Source of the DNA: Adhaeribacter aquaticus DSM 16391
Lineage (GTDB): Bacteria; Bacteroidota; Bacteroidia; Cytophagales; Hymenobacteraceae
Length of the DNA: 64,000 bases
Reading direction: 5' to 3'
NCBI RefSeq assembly: GCF_000473365.1
Contig: NZ_KI421517.1
Location: 3,817,901-3,881,900, forward strand
Notes under the pieces: generated by a model
Database searches by the model: none
What the model saw: the letters and a program-made list of their open reading frames with translations, nothing else
What the model was told of the DNA's origin: nothing
Program-made: the position numbers and the translations under genes
In this document: one piece after another, positions 17,585 through 27,131 of the stretch
Layout: each line of letters starts with the position of its first letter
Position numbering within the stretch: position 1 is the stretch's first letter

Positions 17585-18304
17585 TTGGAAACGTTTACGC
17601 CACATACCCTTACCAATAGAAATGCCCTTATATCCGGAGGTCACTCCGGCATCGGATTAGCTGTTGCTGCTAAATTGCAGGCAGCAGGTGCCCAGGCAGC
17701 CGTAGCCGATATTTCTTCCCCCAATCATTTACCTGTTGGCATAACTTCTTTTTCCTGCGACATCACCAATGCTGCCCAAATAGATAATCTCTATGGGGAA
17801 GTTAATGCGCATTTTGGTCACCCGGATATTTTAATTTCTAATGCCGGACAAGGCATTCATGAAAAACTGACAGAAGGTGATCCGGCTAAATGGCAAAAAG
17901 TAATTGAACTAAATTTGCTGGGTGCTTTGCGATTAATCAGGGCTTTTGTACCGGGTATGTTGGCTGCCGGTTCGGGCGATGTTGTTTTTATTTCATCAGT
18001 TTCAGCGGGCCAGGCTTACCCCTACGGCGGTATTTATGCGGCTACCAAATCCGCGTTGCAAACAGTAGCCGAAACCTTACGCCTGGAGGTTTTACCAACC
18101 TTACGGGTAATTACCATTGCTCCGGGTGTAACCGATACGGCCTTTTTTAAAAATACCATTTCGGGTTTTCATACAGCAGACGATATTGGCTATGGTGCTT
18201 TGGCACCCGAAACAGTAGCTGATGCGGTGCTTTATGCGCTCATGCAGCCGCCGGAGGTTTCGGTTAACCATATAACCGTTAGGCCAACCCTCCAACCTTT
18301 TTAA
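17585..18304 (+). CDS. short-chain dehydrogenase/reductase (SDR)
   Basis: A 239-residue classical SDR that would oxidise or reduce an alcohol/ketone with NAD(P). The coenzyme loop is SGGHSGIG (residues 17-24), NAG is at 86-88, the catalytic Ser is in FISSVSAG (about 138) and the YAATK motif gives Tyr151 and Lys155. No in-frame ATG or GTG exists between an upstream TAG at 17558 and the Rossmann fold, so the TTG at 17585 is the likely start. It is the first gene of the co-directional run that ends at 32065. The next gene follows after 28 bases, which supports a role in sugar or glycoside modification. Substrate unknown. Confidence 0.85.
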   Translation: METFTPHTLTNRNALISGGHSGIGLAVAAKLQAAGAQAAVADISSPNHLPVGITSFSCDITNAAQIDNLYGEVNAHFGHPDILISNAGQGIHEKLTEGDPAKWQKVIELNLLGALRLIRAFVPGMLAAGSGDVVFISSVSAGQAYPYGGIYAATKSALQTVAETLRLEVLPTLRVITIAPGVTDTAFFKNTISGFHTADDIGYGALAPETVADAVLYALMQPPEVSVNHITVRPTLQPF

Positions 18305-18332
18305 CCTTAAACCAAAAACAAACAAAAGAACT

Positions 18333-19451
18333 ATGAAGAAGAAAGTATTGATTACAGGCGGTGCCGGTTTCATTGGCTCCCATCTGGCAGATGAGTTGCT
18401 TAATTTTGGTTATGAAGTAAGAGCGCTGGACAACTTGTCGGAACAGGTACACGGCAAAAACTGTAAGCGGCCAGACTACCTGCATCCTGATGTTGAATTG
18501 CAAATCGGGGATGTTCGGGATAAAGAAGCGGTGCTAAAAGCTTTAGAAGGAGTAGATGCTGTTTTTCACCTGGCCGCCATGGTAGGAGTAGGGCAGAGCA
18601 TGTATGAAATCCGCGAGTATACCGATGTAAACAATACCGGAACGGCTGTTCTGTTAGAATGTTTATCCCAAAAACCAGTAGAAAAACTGGTAGTTGCTTC
18701 CAGCATGAGTATTTACGGCGAAGGGCTTTATCAAAATAAAACCGGGAAATTAGTAACCGCTTTCGAAAGACCTTTAGAACAACTAAAAGCCGGTTTATGG
18801 GAAGTAATGGACTCAAATGGGCAGGAGTTAACACCGATTCCTACACCGGAATCTAAAACACCTTGTTTGTCTTCGGTATATGCCCTTTCTAAGTACGATC
18901 AGGAACGAATGAGTTTGATTGTTGGCCGGGCGTATAATATCCCAACGGTAGCCATGCGCTTCTTTAATGTTTATGGTACCCGCCAGGCTTTATCTAACCC
19001 TTATACCGGGGTATTAGCCATTTTTGCTTCCCGTTTCCTGAATGAAAATCCGCCTATGATTTTTGAAGATGGCCAGCAGCAACGCGATTTTGTGCATGTA
19101 CGCGATGTCGCTTTAGCTTGCCGCCTGGCTTTGGAAACACCGGAAGCTGCCGGTCAGGTATTTAATGTGGGCAGCGGAAATAACTACACGATCTCAGAAA
19201 TTGCGGAGCGTCTGGCGGCAGTAATGGGAAAAGAACATTTACAAGCCCAAATAACAGGTAAATACCGGGTAGGAGATATCCGCCATTGTTATTCAGATAT
19301 TTCTTTGGCCAATGAAGTATTGGGCTTTTATCCGCAGGTAGATTTTAATAGTGGTTTGTTAGAGTTGGCGGAGTGGTTAGAAGGTCAAATAGCCTATGAC
19401 CGGGTAAATGAAGCCAGCGCCGAATTAGCCTCCCGGGGGTTGACTGTTTAA
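18333..19451 (+). CDS. NAD-dependent nucleotide-sugar epimerase/dehydratase
   Basis: A 372-residue extended SDR. GGAGFIG (residues 9-15) binds NAD, VASSMSIYGEG (121-131) carries the catalytic Ser region, and YALSK gives Tyr183 and Lys187. RFFNVYG, QRDFVHVRD and FNVGSG are the usual nucleotide-sugar-binding segments. The long insert between the Ser motif and YALSK recalls dTDP-L-rhamnose 4-epimerase-like proteins, but this is only a likeness. It sits between the SDR and the glycosidase-epimerase fusion and probably supplies an activated sugar to the glycosyltransferases downstream. Confidence 0.85.
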   Translation: MKKKVLITGGAGFIGSHLADELLNFGYEVRALDNLSEQVHGKNCKRPDYLHPDVELQIGDVRDKEAVLKALEGVDAVFHLAAMVGVGQSMYEIREYTDVNNTGTAVLLECLSQKPVEKLVVASSMSIYGEGLYQNKTGKLVTAFERPLEQLKAGLWEVMDSNGQELTPIPTPESKTPCLSSVYALSKYDQERMSLIVGRAYNIPTVAMRFFNVYGTRQALSNPYTGVLAIFASRFLNENPPMIFEDGQQQRDFVHVRDVALACRLALETPEAAGQVFNVGSGNNYTISEIAERLAAVMGKEHLQAQITGKYRVGDIRHCYSDISLANEVLGFYPQVDFNSGLLELAEWLEGQIAYDRVNEASAELASRGLTV

Positions 19452-19491
19452 ATTCTGCCGAGGCAGATTTACGCTTAAATGTGAAAGGACA

Positions 19492-21555
19492 ATGTTAAAA
19501 AATACGAATTTAATAGTGGAAAAAGAAAAGACTGCCCATCCGGTTATAGGTATGGTAGAGTGGTTCCGTCCCGGCGAATATGAGCACGTAGAGAAAGTAC
19601 TGGCTGAACTGAATGAACTAGGAGTGACCGAACTCCGGACGGGTATTTCCTGGGCCGATTATTATACTCCGGCGGGTAAGGATTGGTATGATTGGCTAAT
19701 TCCGCGTCTGGCAAAAGAAGTTAACCTGTTGCCTTGCTTTTTATATACCCCTCCATCGTTGGGGTTAGCACCGCGTACCTCCTCGCCGCCAGCTACACCA
19801 AAAGCATTTGCCGATTTTCTGGATATAATTATTACGGACCTGGGCGAACATTTTGAGTGGGTGGAGCTTTGGAACGAGCCCAATAATAAACTGGAGTACG
19901 ATTATACGTTAGACAAATCCTGGTTCCGGTTTGCCGAAATGGTGGGTGGGGCGGCCTATTGGGCGAAACAGCGGGGTAAAAAAACTGCTTTAGGTGGAAT
20001 GAGCCCTATTGATCCGAACTGGCTGCAACTGATGTTTGACCGGGGAGTAATGCAATACATAGATGCCGTTGGTATTCATGGTTTCCCGGATGTCTTTGAC
20101 CAGTTATGGGAAGGCTGGGAAGAAAATGTTGCAAAAGTACAGGACGTGCTGGTGCAAAATAATTCGGCTGCTCAGATCTGGATTACAGAAGCCGGGTTCT
20201 CTACCTGGCAACACGATGAGTATAAACAATTACAGGAATTTCGGAATATTCTAAAAGCGGATGTGGCTAAGGTTTATTGGTACAGCATGCACGATCTGGA
20301 TCCGGAACTTTCAACAGTTGGCGGCTTTCATGTAGACGACCGGGAATATTATTTTGGCTTAAAGCGCACCGATGGCACTCCTAAATTATTGTACCGCCTG
20401 TGGGCAGAAAATGGAATAGAAGGTTTAAGTAAGCTAACCTGTATTAAACGGAAAACAGATTTTAAAACCGAAGAAAAATATAGCTTAATCACAGGTGGGG
20501 CCGGGTTTGTAGGAACCAATTTAGCCAAACGGTTACTGGAAGAAGGCAAACGCGTCCTAATTCTGGATAATTTATCCCGTAATGGCGTGGAGCGCAATCT
20601 GCAATGGCTGCACGATAATTACGAAGAACGGCTGGAAATACATGTGGCTGATATCCGGGATTTGCAAACCGTAAAACGCCTGATGAAAGGAGCAAACCAG
20701 GTATTTCATTTTGCAGCCCAGGTAGCGGTTACCACCTCCCTTGATTTTCCTATCAATGATTTTGAAATTAATGCCCGTGGTATTATAAATGTGCTAGAGG
20801 CCATTCGGACCATGGATAATCCGCCGCCACTGGTGTTTACTTCTACCAATAAAGTATATGGGGGGCTGGAAGATTTATTGTTCATTGCGGACGGTTCCCG
20901 GTACAATCCCTCCGATAAGGCAATCCTGAAACATGGCATTAGTGAAGCGCGTCCCCTTGACTTTCATAGCCCGTATGGATGCTCCAAAGGAGCCGCCGAC
21001 CAGTATGTGGTTGACTATGCCCGCACGTATGGTATTCCGGCGGTAGTTTTCCGGATGAGCTGCATTTACGGACCGCACCAGTATGGCAATGAAGACCAGG
21101 GTTGGGTAGCCCACTTTGCTATTCGCGCCATTGAAAATAACCCAATCAGTATTTACGGTGATGGCAAACAGGTGCGGGATGTACTTTTTGTGGAAGACCT
21201 GGTAGATGCGTTTTTGCTTGCTCAGAAACATATGCCAAAAATTTCAGGTCAGGCCTTTAACATTGGCGGAGGACCAGAAAATACGACCAGTTTACTTGAG
21301 TTACTGGAACTAATTGGTGAGTTTCAGGGCCAGAAAATTCCGCTCAAGTTTGGCGATTGGCGCCCCGGTGACCAGCACTATTACGTGTCTGATATCCGCA
21401 AATTTAAAAAAGCCACTGGCTGGTTTCCTAAGCATTCGGTTCAGGAAGGCGTAGCCAAGTTATATAAGTGGCTATGCGAAACCCGTGGCATAGAAGTGCC
21501 GGCCGATTTTGCTTTACTCGAAGAAAAAGTTGATCCTAAAGTAGTTGTAGCCTAA
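19492..21555 (+). CDS. fusion protein: clan GH-A glycoside hydrolase + CDP-paratose 2-epimerase-like SDR
   Basis: One 687-residue frame joins two enzymes. Residues about 15-305 form a (beta/alpha)8 glycosidase of clan GH-A, most like GH39: ELWNEPN supplies the acid/base Glu129 and WITEAGFST the nucleophile Glu233. Residues about 328-680 form a full extended SDR, with GGAGFVG at 335-341, TSTNKVYGG, and SPYGCSKGAADQYV with Tyr495 and Lys499. The last stretch and the MSCIYGPHQYGNEDQGW segment are very like CDP-paratose/tyvelose 2-epimerases. A short Lys-rich linker joins them. No signal peptide is present, so both act in the cytosol. The stop codon overlaps the next ATG (TAATG), indicating translational coupling. 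The fusion suggests that the glycoside cut or formed by one half is related to the sugar made by the other. Confidence 0.85.
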   Translation: MLKNTNLIVEKEKTAHPVIGMVEWFRPGEYEHVEKVLAELNELGVTELRTGISWADYYTPAGKDWYDWLIPRLAKEVNLLPCFLYTPPSLGLAPRTSSPPATPKAFADFLDIIITDLGEHFEWVELWNEPNNKLEYDYTLDKSWFRFAEMVGGAAYWAKQRGKKTALGGMSPIDPNWLQLMFDRGVMQYIDAVGIHGFPDVFDQLWEGWEENVAKVQDVLVQNNSAAQIWITEAGFSTWQHDEYKQLQEFRNILKADVAKVYWYSMHDLDPELSTVGGFHVDDREYYFGLKRTDGTPKLLYRLWAENGIEGLSKLTCIKRKTDFKTEEKYSLITGGAGFVGTNLAKRLLEEGKRVLILDNLSRNGVERNLQWLHDNYEERLEIHVADIRDLQTVKRLMKGANQVFHFAAQVAVTTSLDFPINDFEINARGIINVLEAIRTMDNPPPLVFTSTNKVYGGLEDLLFIADGSRYNPSDKAILKHGISEARPLDFHSPYGCSKGAADQYVVDYARTYGIPAVVFRMSCIYGPHQYGNEDQGWVAHFAIRAIENNPISIYGDGKQVRDVLFVEDLVDAFLLAQKHMPKISGQAFNIGGGPENTTSLLELLELIGEFQGQKIPLKFGDWRPGDQHYYVSDIRKFKKATGWFPKHSVQEGVAKLYKWLCETRGIEVPADFALLEEKVDPKVVVA

Positions 21556-22562
21556 TGAATTCTGAATTAGTAGATTTACCTGAATTAACAGAAACAAAAG
21601 TTGGCACCATGCGGGCCGCCGTAATAGCGGCTCCGCAAACAGTAGAAATAACCGATGTAACTTTACCTGAACCTGGGCCAACCCAGGTGCGGATAAAAAT
21701 GGAAGGTTGCGGTCTATGTGCTTCTAATATCCCGGTTTGGCAGGGGCGGGAGTGGTTTTCATACCCAATAGCTGCCGGTAATCCGGGCCACGAAGGCTGG
21801 GGTATAGTAGATGCTATTGGCGAAGAAGTAACTTCCGTACAGGTAGGGGAGCGGGTAGCTGCCATAACCTATAATGCCTATGCCCAATACGATGTGGCGG
21901 AAGCCGACTCTTTGATAAAATTACCCGAAAGTTTGGCGGGTGTGCCTTTCCCGGGCGAGCCTTTGGGTTGTGCCATCAATATTTTTAAACGTTCTGATAT
22001 TAAAGCCGGGCATACCGTCGCCATCCTTGGGATTGGGTTTTTAGGAGCATTATTGGTACAGTTGGCTAAACAGGCCGGAGCCAAAGTTATTGCGTTATCA
22101 CAGCGGGATTTCTCTTTAACTATAGCCGAGGAATGCGGGGCAGACGAATTAATCAAACTCGACGACCATTGGCAAATTATTGAAAAAGTTAAAAACCTGA
22201 CCAATGGTAAATTTTGTGAACGGGTAATTGAATGTACCGGGAAAGAATGGCCTTTAAACCTTTCGGGTGAATTAACCGCTGAACGGGGAAAACTAATTAT
22301 AGCCGGTTTCCATCAGGATGGCATGCGGTCTATTAATGTGCAGCTCTGGAACTGGCGGGGCCTTGATGTAATAAATGCGCACGAACGGGATCCTAAAATA
22401 TACCTCGAAGGTATGCAGGAAGCTGTGGAGGCCGTGGAAGCAGGAAGAATAAACCCTCAGCCACTTTACACGCACACTTTTGCCCTGGAGAATATAGAAG
22501 AGGCTTTCCAAATGTTACAAGACCGTCCGGATGGTTTTATGAAAGCTTTGATAACGTTCTAA
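21555..22562 (+). CDS. zinc-type medium-chain alcohol/polyol dehydrogenase
   Basis: A 335-residue MDR dehydrogenase. Catalytic-zinc ligands appear as Cys55 in GCGLCASN and His79-Glu80 in PGHEGWG; the NAD fold has GIGFLGALLVQLAKQAGAKV. The four-Cys structural-zinc loop is absent, and CGLCASN has Asn where many members have Asp. It would oxidise a sugar, polyol or alcohol, or reduce the matching ketone. Its ATG overlaps the stop of the fusion gene by one base. The alternative start at Met19 would break this coupling. A weak GC-poor hairpin with a T-run follows at 22621-22650. Confidence 0.85.
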   Translation: MNSELVDLPELTETKVGTMRAAVIAAPQTVEITDVTLPEPGPTQVRIKMEGCGLCASNIPVWQGREWFSYPIAAGNPGHEGWGIVDAIGEEVTSVQVGERVAAITYNAYAQYDVAEADSLIKLPESLAGVPFPGEPLGCAINIFKRSDIKAGHTVAILGIGFLGALLVQLAKQAGAKVIALSQRDFSLTIAEECGADELIKLDDHWQIIEKVKNLTNGKFCERVIECTGKEWPLNLSGELTAERGKLIIAGFHQDGMRSINVQLWNWRGLDVINAHERDPKIYLEGMQEAVEAVEAGRINPQPLYTHTFALENIEEAFQMLQDRPDGFMKALITF

Positions 22563-22718
22563 AACCGGTATAATAAAAGTAGATATCCTATCCGGAAAAA
22601 ATCAAAAATTAATATTCCAGCCCTAATGAAAAGCTAATTGTCAGGGTTTTTTAAGCCGGGTAAAAAAGAAGAACTGACTATGCTTAAGCATTAATGCTAC
22701 AGGCAAAATAATAAAACT

Positions 22719-23759
22719 ATGCAAACAGATTTAGTACTAGATAAAAACACCACGCTTTCAGAAAACACTCCAATTCAACTTCCCAGGCTTGGCTTCCTGG
22801 GTGTAGGCTGGATTGGCCGTAACCGAATGGAAGTAATTGCTCATAACCAGGCCGGCAAAGTAGTTTATATTGCCGACCCAGTTCAGGTTAATTCAGAAGA
22901 AGCCTTAAAAACCGCGGATAATGCTATCGTTGTTAATGATTTGAAGGAAATGCTTACTGGCGATGTAGACGGCATCGTGATAGCTACGCCCAGTGCCTTA
23001 CACGCGGAGCAAACCATTGCGGCCTTAGAAGCTGGGAAAGCGGTATTTTGCCAAAAGCCCTTAGGCCGGAATAAAGAAGAAACCAAACGTGTAGTAGAAG
23101 CAGCCCGGGAAGCAGATAAATTATTAGGCGTTGATTTATCGTATCGCTACACAAAAGCCATGCAGGAAGTGTACCGGGTAGTGCAATCTGGCGAACTAGG
23201 CGAAATTTATGGAGTAGAGTTAACTTTCCATAATGCCTATGGTCCCGACAAACCCTGGTTTTATGACCCTAAATTATCAGGCGGTGGGTGTGTAATTGAT
23301 CTGGGCGTGCATTTAGTGGATCTGGCTTTGTGGTGCTTAAATTTTCCGGAAGTAGAAAAAGTTACTAGTAGTTTATTCAGTAAAGGCAAACGCATCACCG
23401 CTACCGATGTAATAGTGGAAGACTATGCAAATTCCAGCATAAACTTACAAACCGGTACCCATGTGCAGTTAACCTGTTCCTGGAATTTGCCAGCCGGGCA
23501 GGAAGCCATCATCAGTGCGGTATTTTACGGTACCAACGGCGGTGTTGCCTTCAAAAATACGAATGGTTCTTTTTATGATTTTGTGGCCGAACGATATTAT
23601 GGTACCCAAACCCATACTATGTGCTTTCCACCCGACGATTGGTCGGGCCGGGCCGGGGTAGCTTGGGCGAACCGCCTGGCGGCCGGTGAAACATTTAGTC
23701 CGGAAGCCGAAGAATTTGTAAAAGTGGCCGAGGTGCTGGATAGAATTTACGGTAAATAA
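22719..23759 (+). CDS. Gfo/Idh/MocA family oxidoreductase
   Basis: A 346-residue NAD(P)-dependent oxidoreductase of the glucose-fructose oxidoreductase / inositol dehydrogenase family. The N-terminal Rossmann motif is GVGWIGRNRM (residues about 28-37). CQKPLGRN stands for the family E-K-P motif, with Gln replacing the usual Glu before the catalytic Lys. GGCVIDLGVHLVDLALW is the D-x-G-x-H-x-x-D signature of the second domain. Such enzymes oxidise sugars or inositols, often at C3. It lies 156 bases after the MDR gene and 3 bases before the GT4 gene, within the sugar cluster. Confidence 0.87.
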   Translation: MQTDLVLDKNTTLSENTPIQLPRLGFLGVGWIGRNRMEVIAHNQAGKVVYIADPVQVNSEEALKTADNAIVVNDLKEMLTGDVDGIVIATPSALHAEQTIAALEAGKAVFCQKPLGRNKEETKRVVEAAREADKLLGVDLSYRYTKAMQEVYRVVQSGELGEIYGVELTFHNAYGPDKPWFYDPKLSGGGCVIDLGVHLVDLALWCLNFPEVEKVTSSLFSKGKRITATDVIVEDYANSSINLQTGTHVQLTCSWNLPAGQEAIISAVFYGTNGGVAFKNTNGSFYDFVAERYYGTQTHTMCFPPDDWSGRAGVAWANRLAAGETFSPEAEEFVKVAEVLDRIYGK

Positions 23760-23762
23760 TTC

Positions 23763-24860
23763 ATGGCGCAGGACGGGAAACCGCTAAAGATTTTAATGAC
23801 AGCCGATACCATTGGAGGTGTCTGGACGTATTCGCTTGAGCTCTTGGCGGCCTTGGGAGCGGAAAATATAGAGGTGGCTCTGGCTACCATGGGTGCACCT
23901 TTATCTGTTTTTCAGCAGGAACAGGTTAAAGAGTTGCCTTTTGTTCAGGTTTACGAAAGCAACTTTAAGCTGGAATGGATGGAAAATCCCTGGACAGATG
24001 TGGAGGCTGCCGGCCAATGGCTACTGGATATAAAAAATGAATTTAATCCGGATGTAATTCACCTGAATAATTTTCCGCATGGCAACCTGAACTGGGGAAA
24101 GCCAGTGGTAATGGTGGTGCACTCCTGTGTAAAATCGTGGTGGCAGGCCGTAAAAAATGAACCGGCTCCCGAAAGTTGGAATACCTACCAGGAAAAAGTT
24201 GGGGAAGGCTTACGGGCTGCTGACCTGGTGGTGGCTCCGTCTAAGGCTATGCTGGCGGAAGCAGTTGCCTTATATGGCCCTTTTAAAAAGCAACGGGTAA
24301 TTTACAATGGGCGCAATACCGATAATTTCCGCTATGGCAAAAAAGAACCTTTTGTTTTTAGTATGGGCCGTATCTGGGACGAAGCAAAAAACATTCAGGC
24401 CTTAGCCGAGGTAGCCGCCTCATTAAGCTGGCCGGTATATGTGGCCGGGGAGACTGCTCACCCAGATTCAGGAAAAGATCTTCCGTTCCGGAATATTCGT
24501 TTTTTAGGAAAGCTTAACGAAGTTGAAATTAAAGAATACCTCAGTAGAGCATCTATTTTTGCTTTACCGGCCAAATACGAACCTTTTGGATTATCGGCTT
24601 TAGAAGCCGCTAATTCTGGATGTGCGTTGGTCTTGGGTAAAATTCCGAGCCAGCAGGAAATATGGGAACAGGCAGCTACTTATGTAAACCCAAATAATCC
24701 GGATGAGCTAAAAACCAGCCTGAATAATCTGATAGAGGATGAATTTATCCGCAATATTATGAGCTTCCGGGCTATACAGCGGGGACTGAAATACAGCGGA
24801 AAACAAAAGGCTTTTGAATACTACCGGGTATATCACCAGCTAATTTCTGAAAGAGAGTAG
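23763..24860 (+). CDS. glycosyltransferase family 4 (GT-B)
   Basis: A 365-residue retaining glycosyltransferase of the GT4 type. The acceptor domain opens with MTADTIGGVWTYSLEL (the glycine loop); the donor domain begins around residue 195 with VFSMGRIWDEAKN and has the E-x7-E motif EPFGLSALE with Glu273 and Glu281. No membrane segment or signal peptide. It starts three bases after the Gfo/Idh/MocA stop, so the two are tightly coupled. Donor and acceptor are unknown. Confidence 0.87.
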   Translation: MAQDGKPLKILMTADTIGGVWTYSLELLAALGAENIEVALATMGAPLSVFQQEQVKELPFVQVYESNFKLEWMENPWTDVEAAGQWLLDIKNEFNPDVIHLNNFPHGNLNWGKPVVMVVHSCVKSWWQAVKNEPAPESWNTYQEKVGEGLRAADLVVAPSKAMLAEAVALYGPFKKQRVIYNGRNTDNFRYGKKEPFVFSMGRIWDEAKNIQALAEVAASLSWPVYVAGETAHPDSGKDLPFRNIRFLGKLNEVEIKEYLSRASIFALPAKYEPFGLSALEAANSGCALVLGKIPSQQEIWEQAATYVNPNNPDELKTSLNNLIEDEFIRNIMSFRAIQRGLKYSGKQKAFEYYRVYHQLISERE

Positions 24861-24892
24861 CAGATAAGACGACGATTTAATTTAACATAATT

Positions 24893-26029
24893 ATGAAACT
24901 AGTGTTATTTTACCATTCCCTGCTTTCAGACTGGAATCATGGAAATGCGCATTTTTTGCGGGGTATTGTTCAGGAGTTAAAAGTTCGTGGGCACGATGTG
25001 CAGGTATATGAACCAGAAAATGGGTGGAGCCTGCAAAACCTGGTGGGTGAATACGGTGAAGAAAAGCTGGAAGAACTAAAGAAATACTATCCTGGCCTGA
25101 AAACCAATTTTTATAATCTGGAAACGCTGGATTTAGATGCCGTTTTAAATGAGGCCGACTTGGTGCTGGTGCACGAATGGAATGATCATGAGTTGGTAAG
25201 AAGAGTAGGGGTACACCGGACCAGGAGTAAATACAAACTGCTTTTTCATGATACGCACCACCGTGCGGTAACAGAAAAAGGAAGCATGGCTGCCTACGAT
25301 TTAAGTAATTACGATGGGGTGCTGGCTTTTGGCGAAGTAATTAAAAATATCTATTTAAAAGAAAATTGGACAAAAAAAGCCTGGACCTGGCACGAAGCAG
25401 CTGATGATTACGTGTTTTACCCGCGAACCAAAACCGAAGATGCTGGTGACCTGGTTTGGATTGGCAACTGGGGCGATGAAGAGCGCACCGCTGAGTTGCA
25501 TGAGTTCCTGATAAACCCGGTTAAAGAATTAGGTTTAAAAGCTAAAATCTATGGGGTTCGGTATCCGGAACATGCCCTGAAATCTCTGGCTGATGCCGGC
25601 ATTGAATATGGTGGCTGGCTACCAAATTACAAAGCACCAGAAGTTTTTGCCAATTACAAAGTCACCGTACATGTGCCTCGCCGGCCATATGTAGAAGCCC
25701 TGCCGGGAATCCCAACTATTCGTCCGTTTGAGGCTCTTAGTTGTGGCATACCACTTATTTCGGCTCCCTGGGAAGATGCCGAAAATTTGTTCAGACCGGG
25801 TCATGATTTCTTAGTAGTCCACAATGGCGAGGAAATGAAAAAACATTTACAGTCTGTGCTGCACGATAAAAAAATCGCTCAAAATTTAGCTTCCTGTGGT
25901 TTAAAAGCTATTAATCGTCATCATACCTGCGCCCACCGGATAAGCCAGTTAGAAAAAATTTGTGAGCAATTAGGTATTGCCCCGGCTAAAATTTATGTAG
26001 ATACAAATGAAGATATATTCTATGCATAA
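24893..26029 (+). CDS. CgeB-like glycosyltransferase, copy 1
   Basis: A 378-residue GT-B type transferase resembling the CgeB/YkvP glycosyltransferases (Glyco_trans_1_2 C-terminal domain). The N-terminal motif is WNHGNAHFLRGIVQELKVRG, shared in form with the two following genes. The donor-site motif RPFEALSCGIPLISAPWED lies around residues 275-295. There is no signal peptide. Its end overlaps the next gene's likely start by 8 bases. The three CgeB-like copies are diverged, so they probably make different linkages in one product. Confidence 0.82.
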   Translation: MKLVLFYHSLLSDWNHGNAHFLRGIVQELKVRGHDVQVYEPENGWSLQNLVGEYGEEKLEELKKYYPGLKTNFYNLETLDLDAVLNEADLVLVHEWNDHELVRRVGVHRTRSKYKLLFHDTHHRAVTEKGSMAAYDLSNYDGVLAFGEVIKNIYLKENWTKKAWTWHEAADDYVFYPRTKTEDAGDLVWIGNWGDEERTAELHEFLINPVKELGLKAKIYGVRYPEHALKSLADAGIEYGGWLPNYKAPEVFANYKVTVHVPRRPYVEALPGIPTIRPFEALSCGIPLISAPWEDAENLFRPGHDFLVVHNGEEMKKHLQSVLHDKKIAQNLASCGLKAINRHHTCAHRISQLEKICEQLGIAPAKIYVDTNEDIFYA

Positions 26030-27131
26030 TAAAAGAAAATTAAAAATAGCTTTCTTTGGTTCCAGCCTGGTTTCTGCTTACTGGAATGGCGCAGCTACTT
26101 ATTACCGGGGAATAATACGGGCCTTGCACGGACGCGGGCATCAGGTAACTTTTTATGAACCGGATGCCTACCAGCGGCAGGAAAACCGCGACATGGCCGA
26201 TCCGGACTGGGCTAAAGTAGTGGTTTATCCGGCTACGGAAGAAGCCGTTTTTAAAGTACTGGAAGAAGCAACTGAGGCCGATATTGTGGTAAAAGCCAGT
26301 GGCGTTGGCGTTTTTGATGAATTGCTGGAAGCGGAAGTTTTGAAATTACAAACTAAAGAGCGGATGGTTGTTTTCTGGGATGTGGATGCGCCAGCAACCT
26401 TAGACCGAGTGCATCATAATCCTCAGGACCCATTCCTGCAACACATTCCGCAGTACGATATGGTGTTGACCTACGGCGGCGGGGAACCTGTTATTCAGGC
26501 TTATGAAGCATTAGGAGCGAAAAAATGTGTGCCTATTTATAATGCCTTAGATACATCTACTCATTTTCCGGTAGCGGCAAATCCTGACTTTGCCTGCGAC
26601 TTAGCCTTTTTGGGAAACAGATTACCAGATCGGGAGGCCAGAGTAGAGCATTTCTTTTTAGACGTGGCCGTACAGTTGCCGGATCAGCAATTTATAATAG
26701 GAGGTAGCGGTTGGGGCGATAAACCCATGAGCTCCAATGTAAAATACATTGGGCACGTTTATACTAAAGACCATAATGCTTTTAATTGTACACCCAAAGC
26801 GGTACTTAATATCAGCCGGGAAAGCATGGCCCGCTACGGTTTTTCGCCCGCAACCCGGGTATTTGAAGCCGCCGGTGCCGCTTCGTGTATTATTACCGAT
26901 TACTGGGAAGGTATAGATTTTTTCTTTGAGCCAGATACAGAAATTTTGGTGGCTAAAAGTGGGGCAGAAGTGGCGCAGATTGTAGCCAGTTTAACTGACG
27001 AAAAAGCCAAGGCCATTGGTCAGGCTGCTTATAAAAAAGTTTTATCAGCTCATACTTATAACCACCGGGCTGATCAGCTGGAAACGCTCTTGTATAATAA
27101 AATAACAAACAAAACTGAGGAGTTAGTATGA
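26022..27131 (+). CDS. CgeB-like glycosyltransferase, copy 2
   Basis: A 369-residue paralogue of its neighbours. The N-terminus has WNGAATYYRGIIRALHGRGH and the donor-site motif is RVFEAAGAASCIITDYWEG at about residue 278 onward. The ATG at 26022 was preferred to one at 26007 because KRKLKIAFFGSS is the natural first strand and the overlap with the preceding stop (ATGCATAA) is short, which suits translational coupling. A second overlap (ATGA) links it to copy 3. Specificity cannot be read from sequence. Confidence 0.82.
   Translation: MHNKRKLKIAFFGSSLVSAYWNGAATYYRGIIRALHGRGHQVTFYEPDAYQRQENRDMADPDWAKVVVYPATEEAVFKVLEEATEADIVVKASGVGVFDELLEAEVLKLQTKERMVVFWDVDAPATLDRVHHNPQDPFLQHIPQYDMVLTYGGGEPVIQAYEALGAKKCVPIYNALDTSTHFPVAANPDFACDLAFLGNRLPDREARVEHFFLDVAVQLPDQQFIIGGSGWGDKPMSSNVKYIGHVYTKDHNAFNCTPKAVLNISRESMARYGFSPATRVFEAAGAASCIITDYWEGIDFFFEPDTEILVAKSGAEVAQIVASLTDEKAKAIGQAAYKKVLSAHTYNHRADQLETLLYNKITNKTEELV

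Noticed and set aside
22621..22652. Weak hairpin plus T-run between the MDR and Gfo/Idh/MocA genes
   Set aside because: Only four perfect base pairs at the base and several mismatches inside; not strong enough to call a terminator within the cluster.
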